Assembly: GCF_964340395.1 (NCBI RefSeq)
Contig: NC_135550.1
Span: 15,756,984-15,820,983, forward strand
Direction of reading: 5' to 3'
DNA: 64,000 nt
DNA from: Glandiceps talaboti
Lineage: Eukaryota > Hemichordata > Enteropneusta > Spengelidae
The notes beneath the pieces were generated by a model. That model searched no databases and was not told the origin of the DNA. It saw only the letters and a list, made by a program, of their open reading frames with translations. How positions within the stretch are numbered: the first letter of the stretch is position 1; every line of letters starts with the position of its first letter. Positions 27,022 to 50,700 of this stretch are shown piece by piece. Position numbers and translations under genes: made by a program.

Positions 27022-27160
27022 GCCCCTCTCTCTCCGATCCGTCCCTCCTTTCTTCGTTCCTCCCTCCCATCCATACACCTACCCACCTCATCAACTCACT
27101 CACTCACCCACGCACGACCACCCACCCACCCACGCACGCACGCATGCACGCACGCACGCA
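26940..27160. repeat. pyrimidine and CACC/CACG compound array
   Basis: CTGT/CTAT units at 26943-27022, C-rich spacer, then cacc and cacg units to about 27163. Confidence 0.9.
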
Positions 27161-27299
27161 CACAACTACTTTTCAATATTGAGACTAAAGCCCTTAACTA
27201 CAAAATGTAGGTTTAACTTAGTTAGTTTTTGAAGAAACAACTAGAGAACGCGATCGCTCTCGCCAACATCGAAACTTGTCCTTGAACAGCTGTCCTCTT

Positions 27300-28318
27300 A
27301 CAGAAGTTGACTCAATTACGATTGTCGGCATGCAAATTGCAAATACATTATCACCGATGGAACGAACACTCGGTTTGCAAAAAAAAAGTCAGATGTCTGA
27401 TTAATTCGTTACGCAGCGTCGGTATTAGGCCATATGGTCTTAATCCAATTATCAATACTGAAGTTTGGAAACGCATGTGTCACCCAGCGGCCTTTCATAC
27501 ATGCGAACTTTGAACTCACACCAAAACCGAAATTTTAATATCAGCTATATGCTGCCAAAATTATTCAAGGCTAACCCTCCAAAACTTCGACGTATCTAGC
27601 TCTGACCGCCATAGGTTTGACATCAATTGAGACATATATCTCTGTAATTGTGATATTTTCTCAGCCAGAAAACATGTCATTTTACGACTTTTTGAATTCA
27701 AACTGTCGTCAGTAAAGAAATGTTTGAGCTTTATGCCCAATATTGTGAATATCCTTTTTAAATACGGATTGCGTGGAGTAGTTTTCGATGAATTCTGTAC
27801 AACTAGTTATTTTCGAACTAAACTGTCAACTGTCTACAAAATAATCAAAATCCCCTCAACTCCATCCCAAGTAAAACGTTCCAAATGTGAAGACATTGCT
27901 GTTGACCTTCTCATTCACCTAAAAACATCATGTCGCCATACATACATACATACATACATACGTACATACATATCCAGAGTTTATCTCTGGACAACTCTTT
28001 TCAACGAACTCCATGTAGACGCTTCTGTGGCCTTGTTCAACTTAAACGAGTCTGATTTCATGACCAGAAGTATAGGAGATGCCTTTTGAAACGACAACTT
28101 GCTTAACTATGAACAAGGATCTGAACAACAAATACTTCTAGATATTATTTTCAAGTTTATACATATGTACCTTGATTACTAGTCTCGAAACCAACGTCAT
28201 GCTCATTCGAAAAGTGAACATTGTAATTATTTGTAATTATTTGTTGTTTTTCCTATCTAATTTGTAGTTTTCGATTTTGTGTGTGCTGTAACCTTCTCTT
28301 TCTTGAGGAGGAATAAAG

Positions 28319-28362
<44 letters not shown>
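27300..28362 (+). mobile_element. degenerate LINE 3' end with (CAA)n tail
   Basis: The reading at 27307-27513 resembles the region after the reverse transcriptase of non-LTR retrotransposons: SVGIRPYGLNPIINTEVWK then HPAAFHTCEL (family VWKS...P..LYGCELW). Frame breaks follow. The reading from about 27690 to 27930 continues the same C-terminal region (KKCLSFMPNIVNILFKYGL). An ACAT microsatellite interrupts it near 27937-27972. The piece ends in ...gaggaggaataaagaa and (CAA)n. It has several stops and frameshifts and is dead and 5' truncated. Clade not determined. Confidence 0.6.
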
Positions 28363-28364
<2 letters not shown>

Positions 28365-28394
28365 AACTGACTGACTGACTGACTCACTCACTCA
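28320..28394. repeat. (ACA)n then (GACT)n
   Basis: The ACA block is the presumed LINE tail; gactgactgact and cactcactcac follow. Confidence 0.9.
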
Positions 28395-29161
28395 CCCCGT
28401 GACGCTCACTTGAACTCAACGTACTATTCACTCGTTATTCATCCATTACGCCAACACATGTTTGATTCTGTGAACATATACATGTTACAACATCTTTTCG
28501 TATATCTCATTAGTGCCTGCAAATATTGATATAAAGAATTCATAATGAAGACATCAAACATCGCCAACAGAAAGTTCCCAATGTACACGCAAATGTAAAC
28601 TTGAGACTAGTTACCCGAAATGTTAAGATTAAAATTTCATGTTCTCTGAAGCAGTTTGCTAGTATTCATTACTTACATATAAGAATGACATCTACACATC
28701 CGGAGCTCTTAGTATGATGTAGGATGTATCGTCGAATTGAGTGCAGAATGTGATGCATGAGTTGTACTCTATTCTATAGTCTATCCTCAGTGACCCGCAT
28801 TACACATGTTTCCAGATAAAAATACATTCTTTTGAATATCTCGACCAAAACATATGCCGACACTATAGTTGTTTGGTGCTTTGGTGTCTTTGCAACGCTA
28901 TATACGTATATTGGCCTCTGACTAATGGCAATAAGGTTTTTCATAAAACGATTTCTTTAAAAATTCTGTAAAGCGATATCAAAGAATCATTATAACGTGT
29001 TTGATCTTATGATCATAGAAATGGACATGGAAATGGTATATGGAAGCATGGAAATAAAAAGGGCTAAAAGACCACCCAACCCCTGACAAATACAAAATAT
29101 AAAAAAGTCTTTCATTGAATGTAGAGATTGTCGACTTAAAATTTCAGTATCTTTTATAATC

Positions 29162-29317
<156 letters not shown>

Positions 29318-29319
29318 AT

Positions 29320-32300
29320 AGTATTACTGGGTTTATATGTGTGAATAGATGTTTATGAAGGTTTTTACGACCCTCATTATCTTGCACATATATTTACTTT
29401 TTTGTATCAAATCACATTTACAGGCAGTTATACTTGTATTACAACTATTCATAGGCTACAGGGAACATATGCCTGTAACATTAGAGCATCTCCTACGCAT
29501 TGTTTCTTGCATTCCATGGTGGAACTACTCGAAGCTAGAAACAAATTAGCATTCAGTCCTGATCGATTCCACCTACGTGGATAATAAAGCCGTCAGTAGT
29601 ACAAAAAAAACTGTTTCATTACTTAGGAAAGTCTATACGCGACGAAGTAAACCCTCCTCCGTACATTCTCATCGCTTCGGGGATCTCAAATACAGCAGAT
29701 ATTGCACCATAGGAGACTATAAATAATGATTAACCCGATGCAGTGTTTACTCACACATGAACGTTAAGATGTACTATAGTCAAGAGGATTCGATGCAGAG
29801 TTTATATGTCGGGAAACAATGAAGAATAGGTTACAATATAACATAACATTTCCTAACATCCTATCTTTCAGTTCACATTGAGTACACGTCCTGTCCAAAT
29901 CGTGCAAGTTTCCAGTCACCTAACATGTATCACAATTCTTTCCAATTAAACGCGTAGCTCACATTCATTGTCATTATCATGTACGGTTCTCAATACTGTA
30001 ACTACTCCCGTTTGATGGCGTTGAAGTATCGTTGATCATTTGGCATGGTACACATTAGCTATCATGATCTAACGAATCGTTTCCGAACTACCTTCACTTT
30101 TGGTTGTCATGGTGATGAAGCTTATGGTAGTGATGATGATGGCTTGTCGCTATGATGGCGATGAGAGTCGACGATCCGCGAATTCTTCCTATAAACTATT
30201 ACAATCAAACTGGATTTGTTCTTATAATAAATGAAACATGTTAGAACTTATATAGCAATGCTAAATTAAATTGATTCATTACTAAAAAGAATCCAAGACT
30301 TTAGCTTTGGAATGAAAAGTTATACATACATCTGATTATAATGTTGTTGCTCAGCGTACAACTGTCCTTGAATTAAAGGTCTATTTGAAATTTTTGTTCA
30401 GAGCGTTTGCCGTTTAATTTGGCAACTGCATAAGCACCATTCATGATGATAAATTGAGGCATAATTACAACCTATTGCAGTTATCAAAGCGTGCGTTTAC
30501 AAACATGTATAAAAAACAATGCAGGAGGATAAATTGAGTTGCCTGCCAGTCTAGGACGAGATCAAGTTTGTCAAAGGTCCCGATTAAAATAAAAGGTGTA
30601 TTCATGAAACATGCAAACATCATGGACAGGAACTTTTAAGGGATCATTCCAATCCTCGACACTGGCATATGACATCCATAATTTACTGATATTATCAATA
30701 TGTTACATTGGCTCTTTGACTTTGTGTGTGTTTTTTTACTTTGTATACCACGTTCGACTACATTGAATGGATTTGATATAGTTGAAATGACAGCAACAGT
30801 AGAAGAAGCTACCGTAGAGGTTTAGTGGAAATGAATTAGATAACCACAAATATTATCATATACCGATGAGCTGTACTGTTTAACAGACTGAGTATACTGC
30901 TGATATATGACAGTCATTATCACGGGAAAGGATATCAAAGGAAAACAACTATACCATGGAAGTCCCTTGGATGATAATCACACACGCTGTCAACACTTTC
31001 AATTTCATTTCCACTCTCGCCTTCTCCATTCTCCAGTGTGATTAGTATGTGGATTACATGCGTATACTTGGAAGGGTAGTTAATTCTCAAGTTTCTTAAC
31101 CTTATAACAAATTGTGGGAATGGATCATTCGACGATTGCTATGATGATTATATTTTTTTCATGTTGAGGTACCTGCCTCCGGATGTATGTATGTATGTAT
31201 GTATGTATGTATGTATGTATGTATGTATGTATGTATGTATGTATCAATTGCGAAAGTAAACATTTGATTCGATCATTAAATCTACTAGTACTCTTACTAA
31301 GGTAGCCAATAATCGGACTTTGTCAGTACTTCTTAATGCTCTTGCTTGTTTTATGACTTCTACTATGTTTACTGTGAAATACCCGGTTAAATCAAGGTTA
31401 TGAAATACAAGAAATATCAGCGATGCTTGAAAATCAATTTCATATCATTATATTTATTACACTATTCGTCCTTTTGGTGTCTTTGTTACTCAATTGCATC
31501 GATAGTGGTATTGTAAGACTGTTAGGACAGGATGGATCTATGAAACATTAGACCTCATCCAACATAAACAGTAACAGAACTCAAAGGGTCTGAACATCAA
31601 GTATCAAACCTTTACCATTCTTAGAAATGCACAATAGTAAAAACAGTGGTATGATTATTCAATTAATACATTTGTGTTATTGAATTAGTAATACTCAATG
31701 TAATCATTCTTTTTTTCGCACTATACACACTTTGAAAAAAAATTATTTCATGTTTGTATCCTAATAAGTGATCAAAATAGGAGATTTTGTAAAGTTTACG
31801 ACTGACGGTAAATGACCTATATCTAAATTGGGTTTGGCAGTAAAACACATCACATTTCGGGTTTGATACATTTGATTGGAGTTCTAAGGTACATTTGAGA
31901 ACATAAAGTTAGTCATTCAAATCTGAAAGTTAGTTTCTTCAGTACATTTGTATCCAAACACGAAACAACTTCACCGGTTAGATGAATAGAATATCCATAC
32001 TTTTATTTTTTTATTTAAGATTTGCTAATTTGTACAAATGTGGTTATAACTGACTGCATGCACACTGATGCATTAAAATATACAAACGTTGTTCACATTT
32101 GAGTTCAACAATATGAAAATATAGGTTACTGCAGCTTCCCCCTCGTTTCTTGACGGTCCTAAAAATGATATTATTTTTTAAAGAATAGACCTCCCCCTTA
32201 TATTTAAAGACGAATTTCTTTGAATTACCGGAACCCGAGGGAAGCAAAAGGGAAGAGCAATACATGCATAGAAAGTATTAATAAACTATAAATACTGTGT

Positions 32301-32911
32301 ATTGTCTTCATTAATAGAGCATTACTAATAGTTTCAAAGCTCTTAAAATCAAATAATCAAGAACCCTTGGGAAATCAAGTGAAATATGTTTTCCGTTACA
32401 CGTGGGATATGTCAGGGAAGTATCAATTTTTTAAGTAATTATCGGAGTGAGTAGGCGACAAGGCACAATGTGTACACTACAAGTATGAAGACAAAAAATG
32501 ATTACTAAACAAAATGCTGGTATAATCAAGAGATAGACTTTCCCTTTTTCTCTGAATGAGCAGAAATTACCATTGGCAATTGCAAAATTATGCTCTGTCG
32601 TGTTATATATATTTTTTCCTTTGTCAAGTCATTGGCTATAAACCTCCAAGCCTCCGGAACAGCTATAACATTAAAAACTCACTTATTGTGCGTTTGATGG
32701 GGGCAATAACGATTATACAGGCTGTGTCAGTTCTCTTAAAATAGTATACATCCCCGTTTCTTATAACACTTGGTCCTTTCCTTTACGTTATGTTATCAAC
32801 ATTTCTGTATTATATAAAATAAATTAATTGATCAATTGACTCTCAGTATTACAAAATCTTCCCCACGGTGTAGCAAAAAAGATGTAAAAATCAGGGCAAG
32901 TGTGATTCAGG
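29320..32911. other. no gene recognised; (ATGT)n at 31183-31243
   Basis: AT-rich sequence downstream of globin-2. No exon with globin motifs was found here on either strand. Confidence 0.4.
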
Positions 32912-43896
<10,985 letters not shown>

Positions 43897-43899
43897 CGT

Positions 43900-46140
43900 A
43901 TGGACGAAGAATTCCCTGTGCGATATCTCCCGATATTACATCGCATACATGCTGTGTGGGTGGATGGCGTGTTATTAGTGAACCGTGCTGCAAAATGCTA
44001 TTAGTATTATCACTGATGAGAGACCACCGTATAAATTCTGTTCAATGGACATATGGCACCCTGGGAAACGCGTTAACTCCACCCATTTCAAGATAATTTA
44101 ACGTGTTATTTTCTCTTTTTATTGTACTCATAGTGTGTTTCACGCAATTTGTTATTACATATGGCTGCTCTAGTTTTATTTCTTCGCAGTGCCCTGCTCA
44201 CCATGTTTCCAGGTTCTAATAATCAAAATAGTTTTCCATTGATTGCATGCCTACTTACTATATTTGATACATGTTTAGTAATTTTATGACATAACATGTA
44301 TCCGTCATTTTTCACTGAAATGCATATTAACTGGTCTATTTCTTTCAATATGACCAACCTTAAAGAGGGAGGTTCATATTTGTAAATGATGACACAGTGA
44401 CCTTTGGCATTCAATTGTATCAAGTAAGCGATATTTCATTAATAAGTGAACGTTCCAGGCTATGGTTTTTTGTGGGAATATGTTTTTCTTTCTAGTCAAA
44501 AGAAATCAGTTTATTACATTGATATAATATTTACAATCTGTAGAAGAACTGGCATTATAATTTGTTGTAAAGCAACTTTAAGGAGAGTACATACTAAAAT
44601 ACCGATGGTGGAAGTAAGCGAGTGAATACCAATTAAAAGGGATAGCGGAAAAGATCATTCTAATATTCCTAAACCAACTGACGCAGTTGCGATTAATCTG
44701 TCAACGAATGCAATTTTAAATATATCAGGAATAATAAATGACCAGTTTCTATATACCCCATTCACAACAGTATATTATTAAATTATGATACTATAAACAT
44801 ATATATATATATTTTAGATTGATTGATTCAATTTACGGTGGGCTAGGTTGAAAAGTACATTAACACATTACATTAGAATATAGTCTTTTTAAAAAAAAAA
44901 CCTAGCAACGGGCCTAAATAATATAGAACTATACTAGCAACGAAATGCATATTTCATATTAACTCACGCAGGTGCAAGAGTGCCACTTTAGTTAAAAGCA
45001 GTGATACTTATGAAATTTTAAATGTTCACTGATCTTAAAGGTACGGTTATAGATCGAGACAATGCATTATTGCAAAGATATGGAATCTGTATGTGGTGAG
45101 TTTGTTTTCAGTCAGCATGCGTCAACAGCTTTCGTTATCAGTTACATCTTTTTCAAGTCGCATATCCTGTGTCAATATGCTTTGCGTTTGCAATATGTTA
45201 CAACAATGTGTTTACAGCTATTTTATATATCGCCAACAGACATTTCATTCTCATGAGTGATTACATTCTGATTGAGCTAATGTTAACACACATAGCTATC
45301 TCAATAATCCTTTGTAAGTAAACTACTTCGTATACAGTGATTAGGCCTGGGATATAGGTGGGGGGGGGGGTCATTCAAGTTAAGGTAATTCAGTCAATTT
45401 TCCTTAACAGCTAGGCAACATAATGTTTTCGAATGTTTAGATTACTTCTCCTTACACGGTGATTATTTTCTTAAGGTAATACTTAGCCTTTTCCCATTCC
45501 TTCAAATAAGTGCCACCGTCTGTTTATTTCAGATATAAACGACTAGCGCTATGTACTGATACAGTATTTCCAAATCGAATCGTAACTCAATTCTGCGCAG
45601 GCGGGCCCAATGGCGACAGTGCTATAATTCCATCGGTTTTTGCAAAAATAACATTTTGTTTTCGAATGATAAAACCAGCATAGAATTAATACTGTTAGAT
45701 TCATGACGCAAGAATATCTAATTCATGACGCAAGAATACATAATACAACGTATCGATCAGTTGATTTCTCGATAGACTTGGGCCAATGTGGTGTCGAGTT
45801 TTACTTAAGGTATGACGTCAATGTATATAGAGATGTGTTAGAAGTCGTTTGTCAAAATAAAATCATTACCGTTAGCAACATCTTATGTAAGTAAAATAAT
45901 CATTCCAAAATACTGTTTCGTAAGTACAATCACTGTCAAAACTGTCAATCAACCTGTAACTTTAAAACGTATTAAAATACGTTTCAAAGTTCGCTTCAAT
46001 GTAAAATCCATACACCATCGCAATTGGCATAATACATCACAGAGGAAGGGAAGCAAGGAGTGTCAGGTTCTTGTTCAAGAAAATATAAGAGTGCTAATTA
46101 TATATGTATGCTAAGTATGTATGCTAAGTATGTATGCTAA
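43900..46140. other. upstream region of globin-2; no gene recognised
   Basis: The promoter should lie here. A tandem pair of attcatgacgcaagaata occurs at about 45699-45738. No promoter element could be assigned. Confidence 0.3.
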
Positions 46141-46144
46141 GTAT

Positions 46145-46303
<159 letters not shown>

Positions 46304-46358
46304 CTTTATTGTATCTTTATCCAAATCTGGACATCAGACCTATTCACAATAAAAAAGA

Positions 46359-46423
46359 ATGTATGTATGTATGTATGTGTGTATGTATGTATGTATGTAT
46401 GTATGTATGTATGTTCGTGTGCG

Positions 46424-46458
<35 letters not shown>

Positions 46459-46506
46459 GTATGTATGTATGTATGTATGTATGTATGTATGTATGTATAA
46501 GTGTAT

Positions 46507-46537
<31 letters not shown>

Positions 46538-46538
46538 G
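46359..46538. repeat. (ATGT)n-(GTCT)n-(GTAT)n-(GT)n compound array
   Basis: The blocks resemble the compound array at 21849-21992 in unit types, in a different overall order. Confidence 0.95.
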
Positions 46539-46559
46539 ATGGATGGATAGATGAGTGGT

Positions 46560-48564
46560 ACGTAAATATGCTTAGCTACCTGTGTTTATAAATGGTTAGT
46601 GCATTCATGTCTATGTTCATTCAATCACTACCTTCTTCTATGGACTCCAATTACCTTTGATGCACAAGCTTATAATTTTGTTTGCATGGTAGAGGTAATT
46701 ATTTGAAAACCAAATTTTGTACATAATCACAGTTTACTATATTGAGAGACACAAGTGTTTTGACCTAATTACAGGTGAGATTGGAGAATAAGTCCGTTGA
46801 TTTTCAACGTAAAGGTCACATTTGAAACCAAATAGCATTGTTACGATGAATAGACGTTAAGTTGTATTCACGTTTTGGTCTTTTTTGCAAGTCAAATCAG
46901 CATGTATTTGTTTTATTCTTAATTCTAAGCAGCCTGACGACAGCATTTTGGAAACGAACTTACAGAAAATATTTTCGTCAATAATGGTGATTATAGATCA
47001 CACAGTCACATATAACATTACTATCACATTTCACCTTGACCTCGACCAATGCAATATAATCAAAAAGACGATAATTCCACATCCGGCACTTTACTGAAAT
47101 TAGGAGCCAAAGCGTGTGAAGTAAACGGTTTGTCCGCCGAGGGATTAGGTTTCTGATGACCTTGAATAAAGCATTAACAATTTGTCATTATGACGCCTTC
47201 AACGGAATAAAGTACATTCACACATTTTGTGACATAACGTACAAGCACCTATGAAATTGTATTCACGTGTACCCTATACTGTCCATGTCATTTTGATTGA
47301 CAAAGCCTTTTTATCGAAAGTGCAAATGACAATGACATATATTCACACTTTAATAAGGCACATTCACTTACATACATATTACGTTTAAGATAGTACAGCA
47401 CGTTAGGTTTTCTAAGATTTTGATAATAGTATAACGGTAAACCTTTAATAGTCAACATTCAACCAGTGAACATACAAATGAGACCATCTATTCAAATGCT
47501 CATCCTTCCGTGTTCGTTAGAATAGTTAAAACCTTGACATAACTGAAAAAAATCCACGAGAATGCTATTCACAATGTAACCAAGGATAATTGCTGTTGAA
47601 TAAATCTCTGAGTCTGCCTTAGGAGGACTTACTTCCATGTTGACTTCGAAATGTCTTAATATTAGAGGCTCTTACAGAAATATTTACTGAAGTACACAAA
47701 ACACAGTTCTTGATTGAAAGACTAAGTTGAAATAAGATTACGGCAGTGTTCATCTTTCATTATGTTGTATTAGATGTATTGGGGGTACAAATTGATTGAA
47801 AAATAGTGTATCAAATAGGATGTATCAACACCTTAGTAGTGTTGTTTGCACTTCACCAGTAATTGTATGGGTACACTACAGGAATCTTTATTTTGCTCTT
47901 GTGTTAACATCAATAAAAAAGAGTGTTCCAGTAAATGTAGCGAATAAAAAGTACATTTGCAGGACTTTGAATCTCTCAGACTGAATATAAATCACATGCA
48001 ACGGATTGACACTAATATTAGGATGGACGTTATTTTTACTGGATATAAATTAGTAGTTTTTAGCTGACGATACATTGTGATAAGTATATACCAATATGAA
48101 TATGGCTTTCTACATATACTCAATTTGCTTTCATGAGAGAACATATCTGCACCCATCATTTTTTGTCAAAGTTATAAAAGAAAGCATGAACAATTTTTCA
48201 TTTCGATGGCTACGACCGGTCAGTGTCCGAAGTGCAACTGCATACGCAGATTTTGCAAATTCAACTTGAGCTAAGAATGCAACCAAGCGTTGTTTATCGC
48301 ATCACGGTGAGACAATTATGATACACTGAATAACGAACTATGTCCACAGTCTATAACTTCAACAAATATTCAACATACTGTAATTGTATACATTAATGGT
48401 AGCCAAAGAATCGACATTATTACCTGTACATGTGCTGTGATCTGTAATTCTAAGGAGATTCCCTTTTTTATCAGAATCTCAAGTGATTCACAAGGAGGCA
48501 GATTATCACAGCAAAGGCGCTACTTTACTTTCATTTGTGATCAAAGTCTATATTGAGGAATGAT
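46560..48564. other. no gene recognised; 3' side of globin-3
   Basis: AT-rich non-coding sequence between globin-3 and the compound array. No sure polyadenylation signal for globin-3. Confidence 0.4.
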
Positions 48565-48786
48565 TCATATTTGACTTGAATTGGTACGTTTTCTAGAAGA
48601 CCCGTGACTGCCATATTGTGTTGATTCGATGTTTTGTGACACACTTTCAGCGATAGCATCCAGCATGCCCTGTTTCATCATAAAGGCGATATACCTGAAG
48701 AGATTTATCCAAGCATCTTCTATTTTCCTATCCCATGATTTGCTTAAGGTTGGTTTTATGGACATAATGAATTGTTGACCGAATAC
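48565..48786 (-). CDS. globin-3 exon 3 (helices G-H, extended tail)
   Basis: After acceptor acccttcag the phase 0 reading is VFGQQFIMSIKP, then EDAWINLFRYIAFMM and a polar tail ending SSQI and TGA. A 79-base GA/CT microsatellite lies 22 bases upstream and supplies pyrimidines near the 3' splice site. Confidence 0.9.
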   Translation of the reverse strand, partial: VFGQQFIMSIKPTLSKSWDRKIEDAWINLFRYIAFMMKQGMLDAIAESVSQNIESTQYGSHGSSRKRTNSSQI

Positions 48787-48804
48787 CTGAAGGGTGAAAT
48801 TAAA

Positions 48805-48890
<86 letters not shown>

Positions 48891-49933
48891 TATGAGTAAT
48901 ATTCAATAAATACTACAACTATTTACAAGACAGACATGTATACATATATAGTGGAGACATGGTGGTAAATCGGTCAGTGTCACCACCTTGCAATCTGCAT
49001 GTTTGAGTTTCGTTGCTGCCTTTTGAATGGCTGAAATCTTTCAACAAGATTTGCGCGTTCGTGTACGTGTTTCAGTTTACCCACCCGTGTAATTTGGAAC
49101 CAGCAAAGGCAAAACTGGCTATGCGAATGTTTTTACCCCTACACATTATGTGCTGCAATTGATTGTGCCAATATAGGTTTGTTCCAGTGTTACAGTAGTA
49201 AGTGTATGTGAAATTGACGAACATAGGACATTGTTGGTTTATGATTTATATACGTTTTTATCAGTCCCTTAAAAATGTTCATCAAAGACGTCGACGAAGC
49301 CTTTGGTAGGCCTTTTCAGATATATTATCCGATAGTATAATCTAAGTACTAAATGTCAAAATCCTGAATGTGTTACCCGGTGGGTCAGATGCGCAGACAC
49401 GCAGGGAAATAAAAAATCGAAACCCCTAGAAATGTGTGGATAATATATGTCATCGGTGACAATAGCATGTAATATTTACAGTGTAATACACGTCATGCAT
49501 TATTTGATTTTGTCCCTGATAACGAAAATTGCAATCATATTTGAAGGGGCATTGACTAAATTGATGTCTACAGGATACTCTTACAGTTTATGGCGTAATA
49601 CTCACGTCAATGAGATTAACATCTGCCTCATAACTCAAATGGCGCCTACCAAGTTCTCGTAGCGTCTGTTCGACTTTGGGTCTATTTTTTTCTGCAATAT
49701 GAGTGAGAAGATCTCTGACAACATTCATAAACCGGAGGCCATGTTCTCTCACTCTTATCATGTTCTGTTTGTCTTGCTCTGTTATCGGCATTCCCGGTAG
49801 CCCGAAGTATTTCTTTGTTTCTGGATGCTGGTCAAATAATCTGCAAGAAGATAACAGTGTTACAAATGTAAGAGTTCACTAACTGATGTAAACAAGATAT
49901 ATATTTTATATATTATATGCAATGTTATATGCA

Positions 49934-50017
<84 letters not shown>

Positions 50018-50019
50018 TT

Positions 50020-50059
<40 letters not shown>

Positions 50060-50647
50060 TATATATATTATATATATTTATTATATATATATATAAGGCT
50101 TCACCATAATTTCAAAACCCTTTGAAAGTAATCAATATAAAGAAAACCCATGTAAGTGCACATGATTATACATATTCTTGACAAAATAATCTCCGTCCTT
50201 CCAGGTGCCCATTTTCATTCCTTCTTTGACTGGAGCAGATTCATGAAAAATTCAAATCTTATGAAGAAGTTTCAGATTAATAGCAAATCGGATGTTTAAA
50301 CTACTTTTTGGCTTTATATTATTGCCAAGTAATGTCCGTACAATCAGAGAGCACGCTCAATTAATCACATGTAAACAGAATGCTTTACGTATATTGATGT
50401 TCTTCAATCCTTAGTTATCATCAAATTTTATACACAAATTATATGAAATGTGCAGGGTTGTTATTCAGGACTTGGGAGCTTTTTCATCGTCAATGTATGC
50501 ATCAAGTCATAGGAAGTTTACCAAACCCTAAACATTTCCTGCCATGGCAATAAGGAAGATTTTCATTAGAATTAATGCTTTGTTCAAGTTTTTGAGATAT
50601 CATGTTCACAGACAAGCAGACGTACAGACAGACGTACAGACAGACGT

Positions 50648-50700
<53 letters not shown>

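Noticed and set aside
45703-45894. Plus-strand frame ending near a gtaagt donor
   Set aside because: Composition is plausible, but there is no good acceptor, partner exon or family. A tandem duplication at its start explains part of it.
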